A stretch of DNA of 64,000 nt from assembly GCA_036346255.1 (NCBI GenBank), contig CM070622.1:24640751-24704750 (forward strand), read 5' to 3'. Each line of letters begins with the position of its first letter. Positions within the stretch are counted from its first letter, which is position 1. Under the pieces are notes generated by a model that ran no database searches, was not told where the DNA came from, and saw nothing but the letters and a program-made list of their open reading frames with translations. Below, piece after piece: positions 11,417-22,959 of the stretch. The DNA comes from Ampelocalamus luodianensis. Lineage: Eukaryota; Streptophyta; Magnoliopsida; Poales; Poaceae. A program made the translations under genes and the position numbers.

Positions 11417-11614
11417 ATGACAAACCTATTTATGAGACTAACACTCTTATTGATTATACCATGTTTAGTCTCAGCTTGGATATAAAAGGAAAAATCCAAA
11501 CAGGTATGCATTCATAATGACAAATCTATTTGTGAGACTAACACTTTTATTGATTACCTATTGTTTAGTCTCGTTTGGATATAAAGGTGAAAAACACAAA
11601 AGGTATGCATTCTA
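11417..11614 (+). repeat. Tandem repeat, 2 units of about 100 bp
   Basis: The two units share tgacaaa(c/t)ctattt, gagactaacac, attgatta, tgtttagtctc, ttggatataaa and aggtatgcattc. Confidence 0.75.
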
Positions 11615-11826
11615 CTTCATATTTATATATATTGTTGCATTCATCGGATCCAAAATATAGGATGAACTCCACCAAAAGTCTAACTTGAATATGTGCATAT
11701 GTTCTTAACACACATTTGTGTATGCACACATTTAGAGGGAGTTCACTCTATGTTTTGTGGTTTCATTAGTATTGATCTATATTCCCTTTCCACATATTTG
11801 AGATCTCTACTTTGAAACATATATTT

Positions 11827-11940
11827 GAGTATATATAACTCGTGTAGTTCATATATACTTATATGAGTATATGAGACTTGTGTAGTTCATATACACTCTT
11901 TTGAGTATGTACAACTTGTGTAGTTCGTATATACTCATAC
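11827..11940 (+). repeat. Tandem repeat, 3 units of 38 bp
   Basis: Three units begin at 11827, 11865 and 11903 with gagtat and contain (t/c)(t/g)tgtagttc followed by atatact or atacact. Confidence 0.75.
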
Positions 11941-12458
11941 AAATATTTATTCAATTATTTGCTACTGTGATGGTTGTTATCAATTAACAAAGAGGGAAAG
12001 ATTGAAGTATCTTGACCCACCATTATGATTTAATGGTATGTTGTGGTAATCAATGACAATCACATTGTGGGACTAACATTTTTCATGAGTTGGATAAATA
12101 GGTTATATTTCGTGACGATTAAGACTTTGGATGGCATCATGAGTTGATGGTCATCAAGTCAAGGTTCAAGAAAAGGAAATCATCATATGTTGATGATCAT
12201 CGAGTCAAGAACCCAGACTTGAAGTGAAGATGTGCGTCATCAAGCTTCAAGAAGATGCTCAAGGCAAAGGTATGACTAGATAGGGCTAAGGATGTGTTCC
12301 TAGTCTTTTACCGGTCTTGGTGTTTGGTTGGAAGACCGGATTGCTAGTATAGGTTGTCGTACTATTAAGAGAGATCTTGTCTAGTAGTTTGAGTCTCATC
12401 ATATGTTGATAGCTCAATCTTGCTTGCTCTAGCTCACCGTGGCATGATGTTATTATTT

Positions 12459-12655
12459 GCGAATGTGTTTTGCAAATAGTTGAAGCTCATGCGTCTAATC
12501 CTTGTAGCATCTGACTATACTTTGCAAATGTGTTTTGCAAATTATTGAAGTCCATGTACCTACTCCTTGTGGCATGATCTAAGTTTGTAAATATGTTTTG
12601 CAAATTGTTGGGATTCATGTATTTTCCCTTGACATGGTCTAAGATTGCTTGTTGC
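12459..12655 (+). repeat. Tandem repeat, 3 units of about 65 bp
   Basis: The units begin at about 12459, 12524 and 12587 with (a/g)aat(g/a)tgttttgcaaat, followed by ttg and a (c)catg word. They are moderately diverged. Confidence 0.65.
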
Positions 12656-13544
12656 TAATTATTTGGACTCAGACCATGATAGTGGCTCTTTGGAATTGTG
12701 CTTTTTGATTTGATAAAATGTGTTTAAGATCAAATCAAATAGGTGGGTTGTGTAGCCCTCTGAATAAGCTTTCAATAGAGTCCAAGATCACTCAATTCCG
12801 ACATCGAAGTCAAAAGTTATGATCGTTTTTCCAAGTGTCGCCTGTGCTGAAATCCAAGTGCAGACTGACCGCAGTTGAAAGCGCGGACTGACCGCCCATA
12901 TGCCTGCGGACTGACCGCCCTTGTAAGGCCGGTCAATTTTTTCCAGAGGGCATGTTTTTCGGTTTTCTACCTCCCGGCAGGCCCGGACTGACCTGGGCTC
13001 CGGTCAGACCGAACCCTGTGAGGGCGGACTGACCGGGAATTATGTGTAACAGCTATTTTTATAGTCGTTGCATCAGAGTCTTGACTTACCGCCCCGTGCA
13101 CTGTCTGTAACGACCGGTTTCCACAATTTCGATAGATTCTCTTCCAACGGCTAGTTTTTGTGTGTGGGCTATAAATACTCACCTTGGTTGGTTGGGGGGC
13201 AACTCTTGGCATCCTATTTCATTCTCTTGAGTTTGTGTGAGCTTCTCTTCTCAATTGTGCATGTGTTGCACCTTGTGAGCAAAAGGAGAGGGTCTAGTTG
13301 CATGTGTTGCAACTAGAATTGGATTGAGCGTCCAATTGTGCATGTGTTGCACTTGGTGAGAGTCAAGCGAGAGGCTTCGACTTATTACTCTTGGTGTTTG
13401 CCGACACCTAGACGGCGTGGAGGCGTCGTGGTCCGGTGATCTTCTCAAGAAGCTTGTGAGAAGGCCCGGCGGTTGTGAGTGGCTTGGTGCTCGCCATCTC
13501 CGGAGTGGAGTAAGAGCAACCCTAGTGGAGTGAGGTGTTGACAC

Positions 13545-13720
13545 TCATAGTACGCCTGGAAAACTGGAATTTGGCCTTCCTCTCCCGACGGCCAATGCTG
13601 CTCATTCGCCGCAATCCACTTTACGAGAAGACCCTCGGGGATCTTCTCGGCGGCGACCAGGGCGGTCATCTTTGCATCATCCATCTCCGACTCAGCCCAC
13701 TCAGAGACAGTCCTAGCCAT
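13545..13720 (-). pseudogene. N-terminal fragment of the antisense Transposase_28-type gene, copy B
   Basis: ATG at 13720 gives MARTVSEWAESEMDDAK, near-identical to copy A, and the match continues to GQIPVFQAYYE. At 13545 the frame runs into unrelated SIRE-like DNA. About 58 codons of the gene remain, so it is a truncated remnant. Confidence 0.8.
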
Positions 13721-13858
13721 TTTCTCTCAAGGGCGGGAAGAATTGGATTTGGGAAAGCTCCAAGCAAGCGTACGGAATCACCGGCGGCGGAAGAGACGAG
13801 AAAGCAACAAACTGTTGGGTGAAAAGGTAAGAACCCTAAATTTTATCTCTATGGTCCA

Positions 13859-13865
13859 TTTTATA
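13859..13865 (-). promoter_or_regulatory. Probable TATA box of the antisense gene, copy B
   Basis: TATAAAA on the minus strand about 140-145 bp before ATG 13720, matching copies A and C. Confidence 0.45.
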
Positions 13866-14273
13866 ACTACGCGCCTAGAACGAAACGCCGTGGGATCCCA
13901 ACAGTTGCCATCGCTTCAGAAATTGCTCCGACGGACAGACTTTTTACCTGCCCGTTCGAAAGTCCCAAGACACTTTTCACACCTCAAGTGAAATTACCAT
14001 CTTGACCTCCGGGACAAATGAAAAGCTGATCAAAAACGTTTTGCTTCCGATCATAAGGTCACGATTGCTCCAAAGTCGTAAGATATTCTACGACTATCTT
14101 GCGATCGTAATATTCTTAACAAATTACCTCGATCAAGTATATTTCTGGTCGAGAGAAACGTTTGTTGAAGAGTTTTTCCTTCAACATTCCTCCTACGACC
14201 TCTTAGTGGTCAAAAGATCATCTACGACCCTTCGGTCAAGAAAGCTATTTTCCCTTGACGCTGGGGGGCTAGA

Positions 14274-15022
14274 TGACGAGGATCTAATAATCCTTATTTT
14301 ATTATTCCATAATCATGTAATATGACGTCACATGACATGCCCCTTAATATTATAAGGGAAGAGCAAGTCAAGTAGTCGTAAGTTTTTCTACGACTACCCC
14401 CTAGTCGTAAGCATTTCTACGACTATAGTGTAATCGTAAGTCCTGCTACGATTACGTCCGATCGTAAGTCTTCCTACGATCAATACCCAGTCGTAAGCTT
14501 TTCTACGATTACCCCCCTAGTCATAAGTTCTGATATGACCAGTTCTGCTACGACTTCCTCACAACTAACTGGGTCCACTCGTCAGAAGGCCCATTTAATA
14601 GTGAGAATCTAAGCAGTCAAAATACGTAGTTATGCTTGACATAACTACAGATAATTCTCCACTATCTCGATCGATAATCGTTTGACAAATGGGAGGTTAC
14701 TACTCCAGTAATTACTCTCATTATTACGCAATAATGAGCGACTAATTAGCCTGGAACGACAACGGCCAGCACTACGTAGTATAGATAAGTGTCTTTTAGA
14801 GATAGAGAGGAGAGGTTTTTTGGAAAAGACAGGGAGTAAGACCCTCAGCTGATTGTAGTCCAGATACCCAATACAAGATACACAGGAGTAGGGTTATTAT
14901 TCTCACCTGAGAAGGCCCGAACCTGTATAAAAATCCCCGTGTCACTCTCGTCTGCGTGATCAATTGTGGAGACCCCCCAAATCAAACAATCTTTACGTAA
15001 GTTCAGTTCTAAAACACCGACA
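14274..15022 (+). repeat. LTR of Tat-like element, copy B (749 bp)
   Basis: TGACGAGGATC start and ACACCGACA end, the same length as copies A and C. It contains the dyad array at about 14374-14560. The usual TATAAATA is changed to tatagata near 14781. Confidence 0.85.
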
Positions 15023-15188
15023 AACAGATAATGGAACAGAGTATGTGAATAAAGAGTTTAATACCTTCTTATCAGCCGAAGGAAATTTACATCAAACCTC
15101 TTGTCCAGATACACCCCCTCAGAATGGAGTGGCTGAAAGGAAAAACCGCCATCTCTTGGAGGTAGCCCAGTCACTCATGTATACTATG
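15023..15188 (+). pseudogene. Ty1/copia integrase core fragment (5' piece of the split plus-strand copia)
   Basis: The reading frame gives DNGTEYVNKEFNTFLSAEG and then PPQNGVAERKNRHLLEVAQ, the C-terminal half of a copia integrase core with the catalytic Glu present. It stops at the copy C insertion. The same frame resumes at 24620 with VPKFLWSEVVMTTTYLMNR. The two pieces therefore belong to one element, separated by 9.4 kb. Confidence 0.85.
15184..15188 (+). repeat. Target-site duplication CTATG, left copy (right copy 24615-24619)
   Basis: CTATG directly precedes the LTR end at 15189 and directly follows the LTR end at 24614. The integrase frame is continuous when one copy is counted. Confidence 0.9.
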
Positions 15189-15937
15189 TGTCGGTGTTTT
15201 AGAACCGATCTTACATAAAGATTGTTTGATTCTGGGGGTCTCCACAATTGATCACGCAGACGAGATAGACATGAGGATTTTTATACAGGTTCGGGCCTTC
15301 TCTAGTGAGAATAATAATCCTACTCTTGTGTATCTTGTATTGGGTATCTGGATTACAATCAGCTGAGGGTTTTACTCATTGTCTTCCAAAAAGGCCTCTC
15401 TTCTCTATCTCTAAAAGACATCTATTTATACTACGCAGTGGTGGCTGTTGTCGTTCCAGGCTCATTAGTCGCTCATTATTGCGCAATAATGAGAGTAATT
15501 ACCGGAGTAGTAACCTCCCATGTCACAAACGGTTATCGATCGAGATAGTGGGGCATTATCTGTAGTTATATCAGGCATAACTACATATTTTGACTGCTTA
15601 GATTCCCACTATTAAATGGGCCTTCTGACGAGAGGACTTAGTTAATCGTGGGGAAGTCGTGGCAGAGCTGGTCATAAAAGAACTTACGACCAGGGGGGTT
15701 GTCGTAGAAAGGCTTACGACTGGGTACTGGTCGCGGGAAGACTTACGACCGGACATAATCGTAGCAGAACTTACGATTACACTATAGTCGTAGAGATGCT
15801 TACGACTAGGGGGTAGTCGTAGGAGATCTTACGACTACCTGACTTGCTTTCCCCTTCTAATATTAGGGGGTATGCCATGTGACGTCATATTACATGATTA
15901 TGGAAATAATAAAATAAGAATTATTAGATCCTCGTCA
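15189..15937 (-). repeat. 3' LTR of copy C (749 bp, inverted)
   Basis: On the plus strand it reads TGTCGGTG to CCTCGTCA, the exact inverse of copies A and B. It has an inverted TATA box (ctatttatact, near 15422) and a dyad array at 15650-15845. Confidence 0.9.
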
Positions 15938-16331
15938 TCTAGCCCCCCAGCTTCAAGTGAAAAATGGCGTACTTGACCGAAGGGTTGGCAATGATCTTTC
16001 GACCATTATGAGGTCGCAGGAAGGATGTTGAAGGAAAAACTCTTCAACAAACGTTTCTCTCGACCAGAAATATGCTTGATTGAGGTAAGAATATTACGAA
16101 TGCAAGGTAGTCGTAGAATTTCTTACGACTTCAGAGCGATCGTGGCCTTGTGATCGGAAGCAAAACTTTTTCGATCGGCTTTGCATTTGTCCTGAGGGTC
16201 AGGACAGTAATTTCGCTTGAGGTGTGAAAAGTGTCTTGGGACTTTCGAACGGCGGTAAAAGCCCGTCCGTCGAGCAATTCCCGCGGTGGAGACCGTTGGG
16301 ATTCCACGGCGTTTCGTTCCAAGCGTGCGGT

Positions 16332-16338
16332 TATAAAA
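16332..16338 (+). promoter_or_regulatory. Probable TATA box of the antisense gene, copy C
   Basis: TATAAAA on the plus strand, 145 bp before ATG 16477. It matches the spacing in copies A and B. Confidence 0.45.
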
Positions 16339-16476
16339 TGGACCGCGGAGGTAAAACTTAGGGTTCTTACCCATTCTCCCAACAATTTGTTGCTTTCTTG
16401 TCTCTTCCGCCGCCGGTGACTCCGTACTCTTTTCCTGGAGCTTTCTCAAATCCAATTCTTCCCGCTTTGAGAGAAA

Positions 16477-16720
16477 ATGGCCAGGATTGTCTCTGAGTGG
16501 GCTGAGTCAGAGATGGATGACGCGAAGATGACCGCTTTGTCGCCGCGAGAAGATCCCGAGGACTTCTCGTAAGGTGGATTGCGGCGAATGAGCGGCATTG
16601 GCCGTCGAGAGGAAGGCCAAATTCGCTTTTCCAGCGCATCGTGAGTGCGGTCTCCGATTGCCTGCTCACCCCTTCCTCACACTCGTACTCGAGCACTTTG
16701 GGGTGGAGTTTTTGAACCTG
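16477..16720 (+). pseudogene. N-terminal fragment of the antisense Transposase_28-type gene, copy C
   Basis: ATG 16477 gives MARIVSEWAESEMDDAK as in copies A and B. One or more small frameshifts follow (around 16540 and 16630) before TLVLEHFGVEF, where the frame joins RNase H sequence of the opposite strand at about 16710-16720. The words at the join (caaaaactc on the minus strand) fit both sides, which suggests a deletion at short homology. Confidence 0.75.
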
Positions 16721-18895
16721 AGGGTAGCGCTCCTTAGGTCCGTGTAAAACCTCACTGACGTAGTAGACTGGTCGTTGAATGTTTTCACGCTCTACGACCA
16801 GCACTGCGCTCACTGCCTATGGCGTGGCAGCTAGGTAAACTAAGAGCGTCTCTCCTGGTTTTGGTGAAACCAGGACAAGAGCACTCGTAAGATACCTCTT
16901 GACTTCCTCGAAGGCTAAGTTAGCCTCTTCCGTCCACTCGAAGCCTTCATGTTTCCTTAGAAGTTTGATGAAAGGGAGCCTTTTTTTCTCCCAAGCGTGC
17001 TATGAAACGACTTAACGCCGCCATGCATCCTGTGAGTTTCTGGACTTCTTTCTTCGTGGTTGGGGAGCGCATCTGAGTGATGGCTTTTATCTTTTCGGGA
17101 TTTGCTTCGATTCCTCGTGCAGAGACCAGAAATCCAAGTAATTTCCCCGAAGAGACCCCGAACACACACTTCTCAGGATTAAGTTTCAAGTGGTGCTTTC
17201 TGAGGTTGTCGAAAGTTTCCTGTAAGTCTGTGATATGATTGAATCGTTTGCTGCTTTTTACGACTAGATCATCAACATAGGCTTCTAGGTTTCGGCCTAG
17301 TTGAGGAGCAAAAGTCGTTTGCATCAAACACTGAAAAGAAGCTCCAACATTTTTTAAGCTAAATGGCATTTTGACATAACAAAATATCCCAAATGGTGTA
17401 ATAAATGCGGTCTTCTCCTCATCTTCTCGACACATACTAATCTGGTGGTAACCAGAGTATGCATCTAGAAAACTCAATATTTCACACTCTGCAGTAGAGT
17501 CAACCAACTGATCGATACGAGGTAAAGGGAAATCATCTTTTGGACAAGCTTTATTGAGGTCAGTAAAGTCCACGCACATACGCCATTTGCCGTTCAACTT
17601 TCTAACTATTACAGGGTTGGCCAACCACTCAGGGTGGTCGACTTCTCTTATGAAGCCTGCTTTAAGCAACTTGTCCAATTCTGATCTAATAGCATCTCGT
17701 CGATCAGGGCAAATCTCCGTAATTTTTTTTACAGGTAGTTTATCAGGCCGTAAAGCTAGCCTGTGCTCGATCACTTCCCTGGGGACTCCGGGCATGTCGG
17801 ATGCTTGCCACATGAAGACATCAGCGTTTGCTTGGAGGAAAGTGATGAGGGCGTCTTCCTATTTGGGGTTGGAAGAATCCCCAATGCGAACAGTCTTCGA
17901 GGGCTCCTCCGCGTCCAGAGGAACCTCTTTGACCTGGTCGTTCGGTTTAGGTGCAGCTTTAGGCTTCGACTTGCTAGTCGAAGGCTGACTTTTGTCTCGA
18001 GTTGGTAGTTGTCTAACCATCTCGAGGGAACGACGGTCGCAAGAGTGCGCCATCTTCTTGTCACAGTATATCGTGATCACTCCTTTGGGACCTGGCATCT
18101 TAAGACATTGATACCCATAATTAGTAGCTATTAAGAATCTTGCCAAAGTTGGTCGTCCGAGTATGGCGTTATATGTCGTATCGAAGTCGACCACGTCAAA
18201 GGAGACCTTCTCTGTCCTGAAATTGCTTGGTGATCCAAACGTTAAAGGAATAGAAACTTGGCCAATTGGTTTGACCGAAGACCCCGGTACGATTCCATGA
18301 AATGAATATCGTACCGGTCTTACCTTTGTCCTGGGTACCTGCATCTCGTCCAGGGTACTCGTAAACAGTATGTTTAGCGAGCTTCCACCATCAACTAAAA
18401 CTCGATTGACTCGACAATTGTTGATGGTGGGTTCGACCACTATCGGAAATCGACCTAGTCAAGTCGAAGGGATCGGGCAATCACCTTTCTTAAAAGTAAT
18501 GGTGACTTCCAACCACTTCGGGAATTTATTGACAAGAGGGGAGTCGACTGTGTTTACCTCACGTTCAACAGCTTTCAACTATCTTCGCGATTCGTATGCC
18601 GAAGATCCCCCATAGATGTGATCAATGGTGTGTTGTGGATCCTGGAACGGCATCTTCTCATCATCCGACTCCTTCTGTCCACTGGTTTGACCTACCTGTT
18701 CAAGAGTAGGAAGTGACTCCTTGCCAGAGTAATAGTCTTCGAGTTTCCATAGGAAAACTCGGCAGTTACGAAGATCATGCCCTTCTTTTTTATGAAAAGG
18801 ACACCACCTGGGTTTGTCATTTCTCCGATCTTGGCGCTTACCTTTGACTCGATCAGGATTTTGCTTCGCGTTGCGTGGCTCCTTGTCGCTTACGG
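16710..18895 (-). pseudogene. Ty3/gypsy (Tat-like) gag C-terminus, protease, reverse transcriptase, start of RNase H
   Basis: Reading down the minus strand: the end of gag with CPFHKKEGHDLRNC (about 18780); the aspartic protease with VLVDGGSSLNILF and AILGRP (about 18150-18410); then reverse transcriptase (17813-16947) with WRMCVDFTDLNKACPKDDFP, a YVDD catalytic box (AYVDDLVVKS, about 17270) and LGFLVSARGIEANPEK. Last comes the start of RNase H, VLVVERENIQRPVYYVSE (about 16735-16810), which is then cut. A stop separates protease and RT (about 17859) and there is a frameshift near 16980. The catalytic motifs are well kept, but the polyprotein is broken and lacks integrase. Confidence 0.9.
18891..18895 (+). 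repeat. Target-site duplication TACGG, left copy (right copy 22960-22964)
   Basis: TACGG abuts both ends of the 18896-22959 insertion. The gag frame of copy C runs up to each side. Confidence 0.85.
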
Positions 18896-21800
18896 TGTAA
18901 CATCCCAAAGAATGGTTTATGGTTCAAATGTAATATTATGAGGATAAATTAAAACTTTTGGTGCCTCATGAAGTCATTTGGAAATTTTCTAGAATTCTCC
19001 CTTAGCAATTTCTATTTTCTTAGAGCCATGTTTCTTTTGATGGAAGTTGTTGTCAATGAAATTTCCAACTCTAATTTGATGATCATCCTCTGGAAGTATT
19101 TTTCCTATCTTCTTTACCTTCCTAGTAACCTCTCTGCAAAATCTCACAATTATTAGATTTTGTTTGCTATTTCAAAAGAGCAAGTCAAACCAGTTTGAAT
19201 TCTGGTCAAATCCCTAGGGCAGCAGCTTGTGAATTTTCTTGGGAGCAATGCACTGCATAAAAATTTCTGGAAAAATTGTTCAAGGTTTTTCTCTATCCAT
19301 AGGAGTTACCATAAAAATTTCGAAATTTTTGGAGCTTCGGAGCTACCTCTAAAAATTCCCCAATCCCCTCAGCCTTTTAAAAATCAGAATCTGAAATCAC
19401 TATTTATCGGGCTCGGACTCAAACTCGAACTCGAGTCCGACTGTGTCTCTCAGCTCCGCCACACCGCCTAGCCGCACCGCCCGAGTCCAATCGTTCGTGA
19501 CCGTCCGATGCAGATCGCACGGCCCACGTGCGCCTGATCTAATCGGACTGTCCTAATATGCCATCGAATCTCGACCGTCCATTTTAGATCTAGCGGTCGA
19601 TATCGTCTTGATCGAGTCAAACCAACTGATCGCGCCACACCTGGTTCAGGCTCGCGCCGCTTCGTCGCCGTTGCTGACGAGTGGGCCCCTCTTGTTAGGT
19701 TCGTCCTCGCCGTCTCCGCTGCCTACCGGAGCTCGCTGGCGTTCGCGTATGCGTGCCACGCAGCTCGTCGCTGCCACTTTGTGGACATGTGTCCACCTCC
19801 GGAGGATCGCCGGGAGTCCATCTACCCATTGAGCTCACCCATTTCTCCTCGCTCCCATTCTCGTGCTTTCTCCGCCCGATTCCTTGTTTCGGCCGGAGTT
19901 GACGCCGAAGGTAACGCCGCCGCGTTAGTGCCGCCCCCGAGCCGGCAACTCCGCCGCTCTGTTCCTCTCACCACGCCGCATCCATTTTTCCCGGTCCGAG
20001 CTCGTTTCATCCACAGAGTCGTTGGGATTCATCCCCGCCTCCGGCAGGCTCGGCCCCGTAGCCGTTAAGGCGTTCTGGTGAGTCTCTAACCTTAGCACCT
20101 GGTCCCTGGTGATCGCATTGCTCCTCTGAGACTAACGGTGGGTTCGTTTTCGCTTTTGGTGCATCGTTGAGGGCGTGCGGCCGTTTCTTCTCCGATTGCG
20201 GTGATTCGCCGCCGCGTCGATTCCGGCCGCCTCGGACCTCCTTCGGCGACGTTGTCTTGGGCGTATTGCTCCTGGAGCCGAGGCGATCCCTAGGCGCACC
20301 TTCCGGAGTCTTCTCGAAGCCTGTAGCATCTTCTCCGCAAGAACTGTAGCTTCTTCTCCGCCTCCGTTCGCCGTCAGCTCGCCGCCGGCATCCCCGAGGG
20401 CCTGTGTCGCCGTCATCGAGTTCGCGAGGTCTCAGTGAACCTGAAGGTATAACCCACGCGCCCTGAGGCTCGCTAGTTCGCTAGATCAGCTGCACGGCCG
20501 CGCCGCCGTCCTCGTGAACGCCGGTACGCCGCCGATGTCTTTAGCGCTAAGCACCGTCATTTGTGCTAACCAATTCTTTTAATGTCTCTATGACTGGTGG
20601 CCCCCGCTGGGATAAAATTCGTTTAGGAAAATAAATCTCCCCGCTTATATCTCCCTGAGCCTTTGACATGTGGGCCCTCTCGGCCGGTTAAGGCTTTGTG
20701 TAGAGTAGTGAAATACGTTTTCTGTTAATAGCAGGCGTATTTATCGGCATTGATTAGGTTCAGTACGTCTTGTAAGTTTGAAAGCGTATTCTATTAATAC
20801 GTCTTCGACGTCGCCGTTGGCGCCGGCGGGGTCAAGTTTGACCTGGTCAGCGTTTCTCGCTCGGCCCCACCGGTCAGTGACCGTGGGACGGCTGAGTGCC
20901 GGTAGAAAAAGGTTTCAGTGTTTTTAGAATTTCCGAATTTAATTTCTTTTGCACTATTAATTCAATTAAACTTAGAAAATTCATAACTAATTCAATTTTG
21001 ATCCAAATCGAATGAAACCAATTTTGTTAATTTTCATTTTTAATAAATTTTTTATCAGAATAGGTTTTAAATATGTCTCTGTTCATAAAATTTTGATAAA
21101 TAATTAAATGATATTTTTATGTATTTCTAACTTGGAAAATCCCTAGAAAATTCTCTTTAACTCCAAATAAAATGTTCTCTGTTTCTAAAATTTTGTAAAA
21201 TCATGCTCTAGCTGTTGTGTGAAATTTGTGCTCATTAGATTAAATTGAATTTTGGTTATTGTCGGTGTTATTTGTTCTTATTCGTTCTTTTTGCTCGATC
21301 GATAGATTGCGACGATTCTGGTATTATCGAGAGTGAGCCTCAGCAACATATTGAGCAGCAGCAACTAGGAAAGCAGTTTGATCATGTTAATCCATTTATA
21401 TTCAAACTAATATTTTGTTTGTAACTTGTATGTATGCATTGCTATTTTGTGTTAAAATATGGTTAGTGGGCCCTTTAGTTGCATAATCTGCAGGTAAATG
21501 ATATTCCTCTACTACCTGAGCCTAGGTTATTTGCTGTGATTGGAGATCATTGGATGATCTCTTGTCACTTAGTAGATACGAATTCAACTGCTTAGACATG
21601 CTTAGTTATCGGTAGAAATGGGCGGTTATCGACTTAGTCGGTAACCTTGATCACACAAATTATTATAACTTTGTGTTTCAATATTTATGCTATGTTTAAT
21701 TATGAAAACTAAAAACTGAAAATAAAATGATTTGGACTTGGGCACAACGGTATGTTGGTGTGCTTTTGGGTGTGACTAGAATGGTGCCCGAGTCAACAAG

Positions 21801-22959
21801 GACCGAGTTACTTGCGCCACCCTACTGAGCATTTTGCGTGCTAACCACACTAGAGGGTATGGGACCTCTCTTGACTTAGTACTTTGGCGTGTATTGGCTC
21901 TGAGTCGCAGGGGGTCGCAGGAGGGATGGTGTTGGGAGTATGGTAGTTGTCCGAAAGGCTTTACCCTTTGTGGGTAGTTGTCTTTTTGGCTTTATCATGT
22001 AAGCGTATGGATTTCTATCCATACGAGCGGCTCATAGTTAATATACAATATTGGAAATGTATCGTAGGACTTAGCTGTGTCGGCATACCTTCGGAAGTGT
22101 GTTTTTGTGGCAAAAGGCGGTCTGAAGTGTGGGTACATTGGTACACCCCTGCAGGGTTTTGATCTATTCGAATAGCCTCGTCCTAGGTTATGGACACGCT
22201 CGGATACGCCCCGTGAGAACTAGACTACAACCTTTTAATTAAAACTTGACATGGGTGGTATGAATGGGTAATTCATGCTATGGTCGTGGTGACTAATGGA
22301 TTAGTCACTTCCAGGGTATTGTCTTCTACTTACTGTTATTTCTGTCGCTGTTATTTCAACAATAAAAATGAATTACCAACTTGCTTTTAAATGTATTACA
22401 TTATTGCAAATAAAGATTGTTTTGTGCTAAAATGAGCCATACAGCCTTCACTCAAATAAGCCTGCATGTAGTTATGCATAGGTCTGCTAGTCCACACGTC
22501 AGTCTTGCAAGTACAATTTTGTACTCATTTGCTTTGCTTAATATTTTTGTTGCAGAGGAGGCAGGTGAGCCCCAAGGGCCTTACTTCTGTGAGATGTGCG
22601 GGTTTTGGGACGACTAGCTTGGTGGTCCGGTTGGTTGCCTTATGGGCTAAGGTACACTGACTGGCTTTTGTTTATAGCCATCTTATGGCACTTTTGCTTC
22701 CGCTGTTTACTGTGTTATCTGTTTATCATTTGGCCGGTCGGCCCTCTATTGTAATAACTCTACTTTGTTGTCTACTGTTTGGTATCGTGATGTTTGGATT
22801 CTATGTCTAGAATGGAGTTGATGCATAATTTTGTGAAGAGGTGTGTATACTGCAGTTCTGGGAAGTATACATATCTCGAGGCTTGGTTTATTTGATTTGT
22901 GATGCTAGGGCCAGGCGGTTGGTTAAGCATTACAAGCCAAATAAACTGGGGTCCTCACA
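18896..22959 (+). mobile_element. Solo-LTR-like element of 4064 bp, Tekay/RIRE-type chromovirus LTR candidate
   Basis: It begins TGTAACATCCC and ends GGGGTCCTCACA, with TG...CA ends and a TACGG duplication. I found no internal second LTR copy, no primer site and no pol domain. A GC-rich stretch (about 19430-20560) has many open frames but no recognisable protein. The layout, with a TGTAA-type start, a GC-rich segment in the first third, and a gcaggtgag-type word near the 3' end (about 22561), resembles the long LTR at 48802-51624. I therefore read it as one long solo LTR inserted in the gag of copy C. Confidence 0.6.

Larger units (their letters stand above)
7549..13544 (+). mobile_element. 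AT-rich SIRE-like copia non-coding region (3' internal region and LTR-like end)
   Basis: Six kilobases with no convincing coding sequence, bounded by the exact end of LTR copy A at 7548 and an abrupt junction with copy B at 13545. Several marks suggest the 3' part of a SIRE/Maximus-type copia element. These are purine tracts of the type agaggagat followed by TGAAG (11350-11364 and 11986-12003), a plus-strand TATAAATA (13170-13177), repeated CGGTCTGACCG-type words (about 8441-8500 and 12860-13035), and the words aagggggagtgc (about 7643) and aagggggag (about 9378). The copia pol that should precede it is absent. The assignment is inference from these marks. Confidence 0.5.
11364..13544 (+). 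repeat. SIRE-like LTR region with a doubled start, right end truncated
   Basis: A purine tract followed by tgaaggatcta (11364) recurs as a purine tract followed by tgaagtatctt (12003). Each is followed by a related gatta/caatgaca segment, so the LTR start is present twice. The plus-strand TATAAATA at 13170 fits an LTR promoter. The right end is cut at 13544 by the junction with copy B. Confidence 0.45.
13545..15022 (+). mobile_element. Tat-like Ty3/gypsy element, copy B: 3' end only
   Basis: Same structure and orientation as copy A: antisense gene start (13720 down), G-rich tract (about 14261-14267) and LTR (14274-15022). The element is cut at 13545 by the SIRE-like region. Its right end is exact, and the next bases (aacag, 15023-15027) belong to the interrupted copia integrase. 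No partner duplication survives. Confidence 0.75.

Noticed and set aside
19600..20420. Open frames in the GC-rich part of the 4-kb insertion as a host gene.
   Set aside because: There is no recognisable domain and open frames overlap on both strands. The segment lies inside a TG...CA element with a 5-bp duplication and fits LTR or leader DNA.
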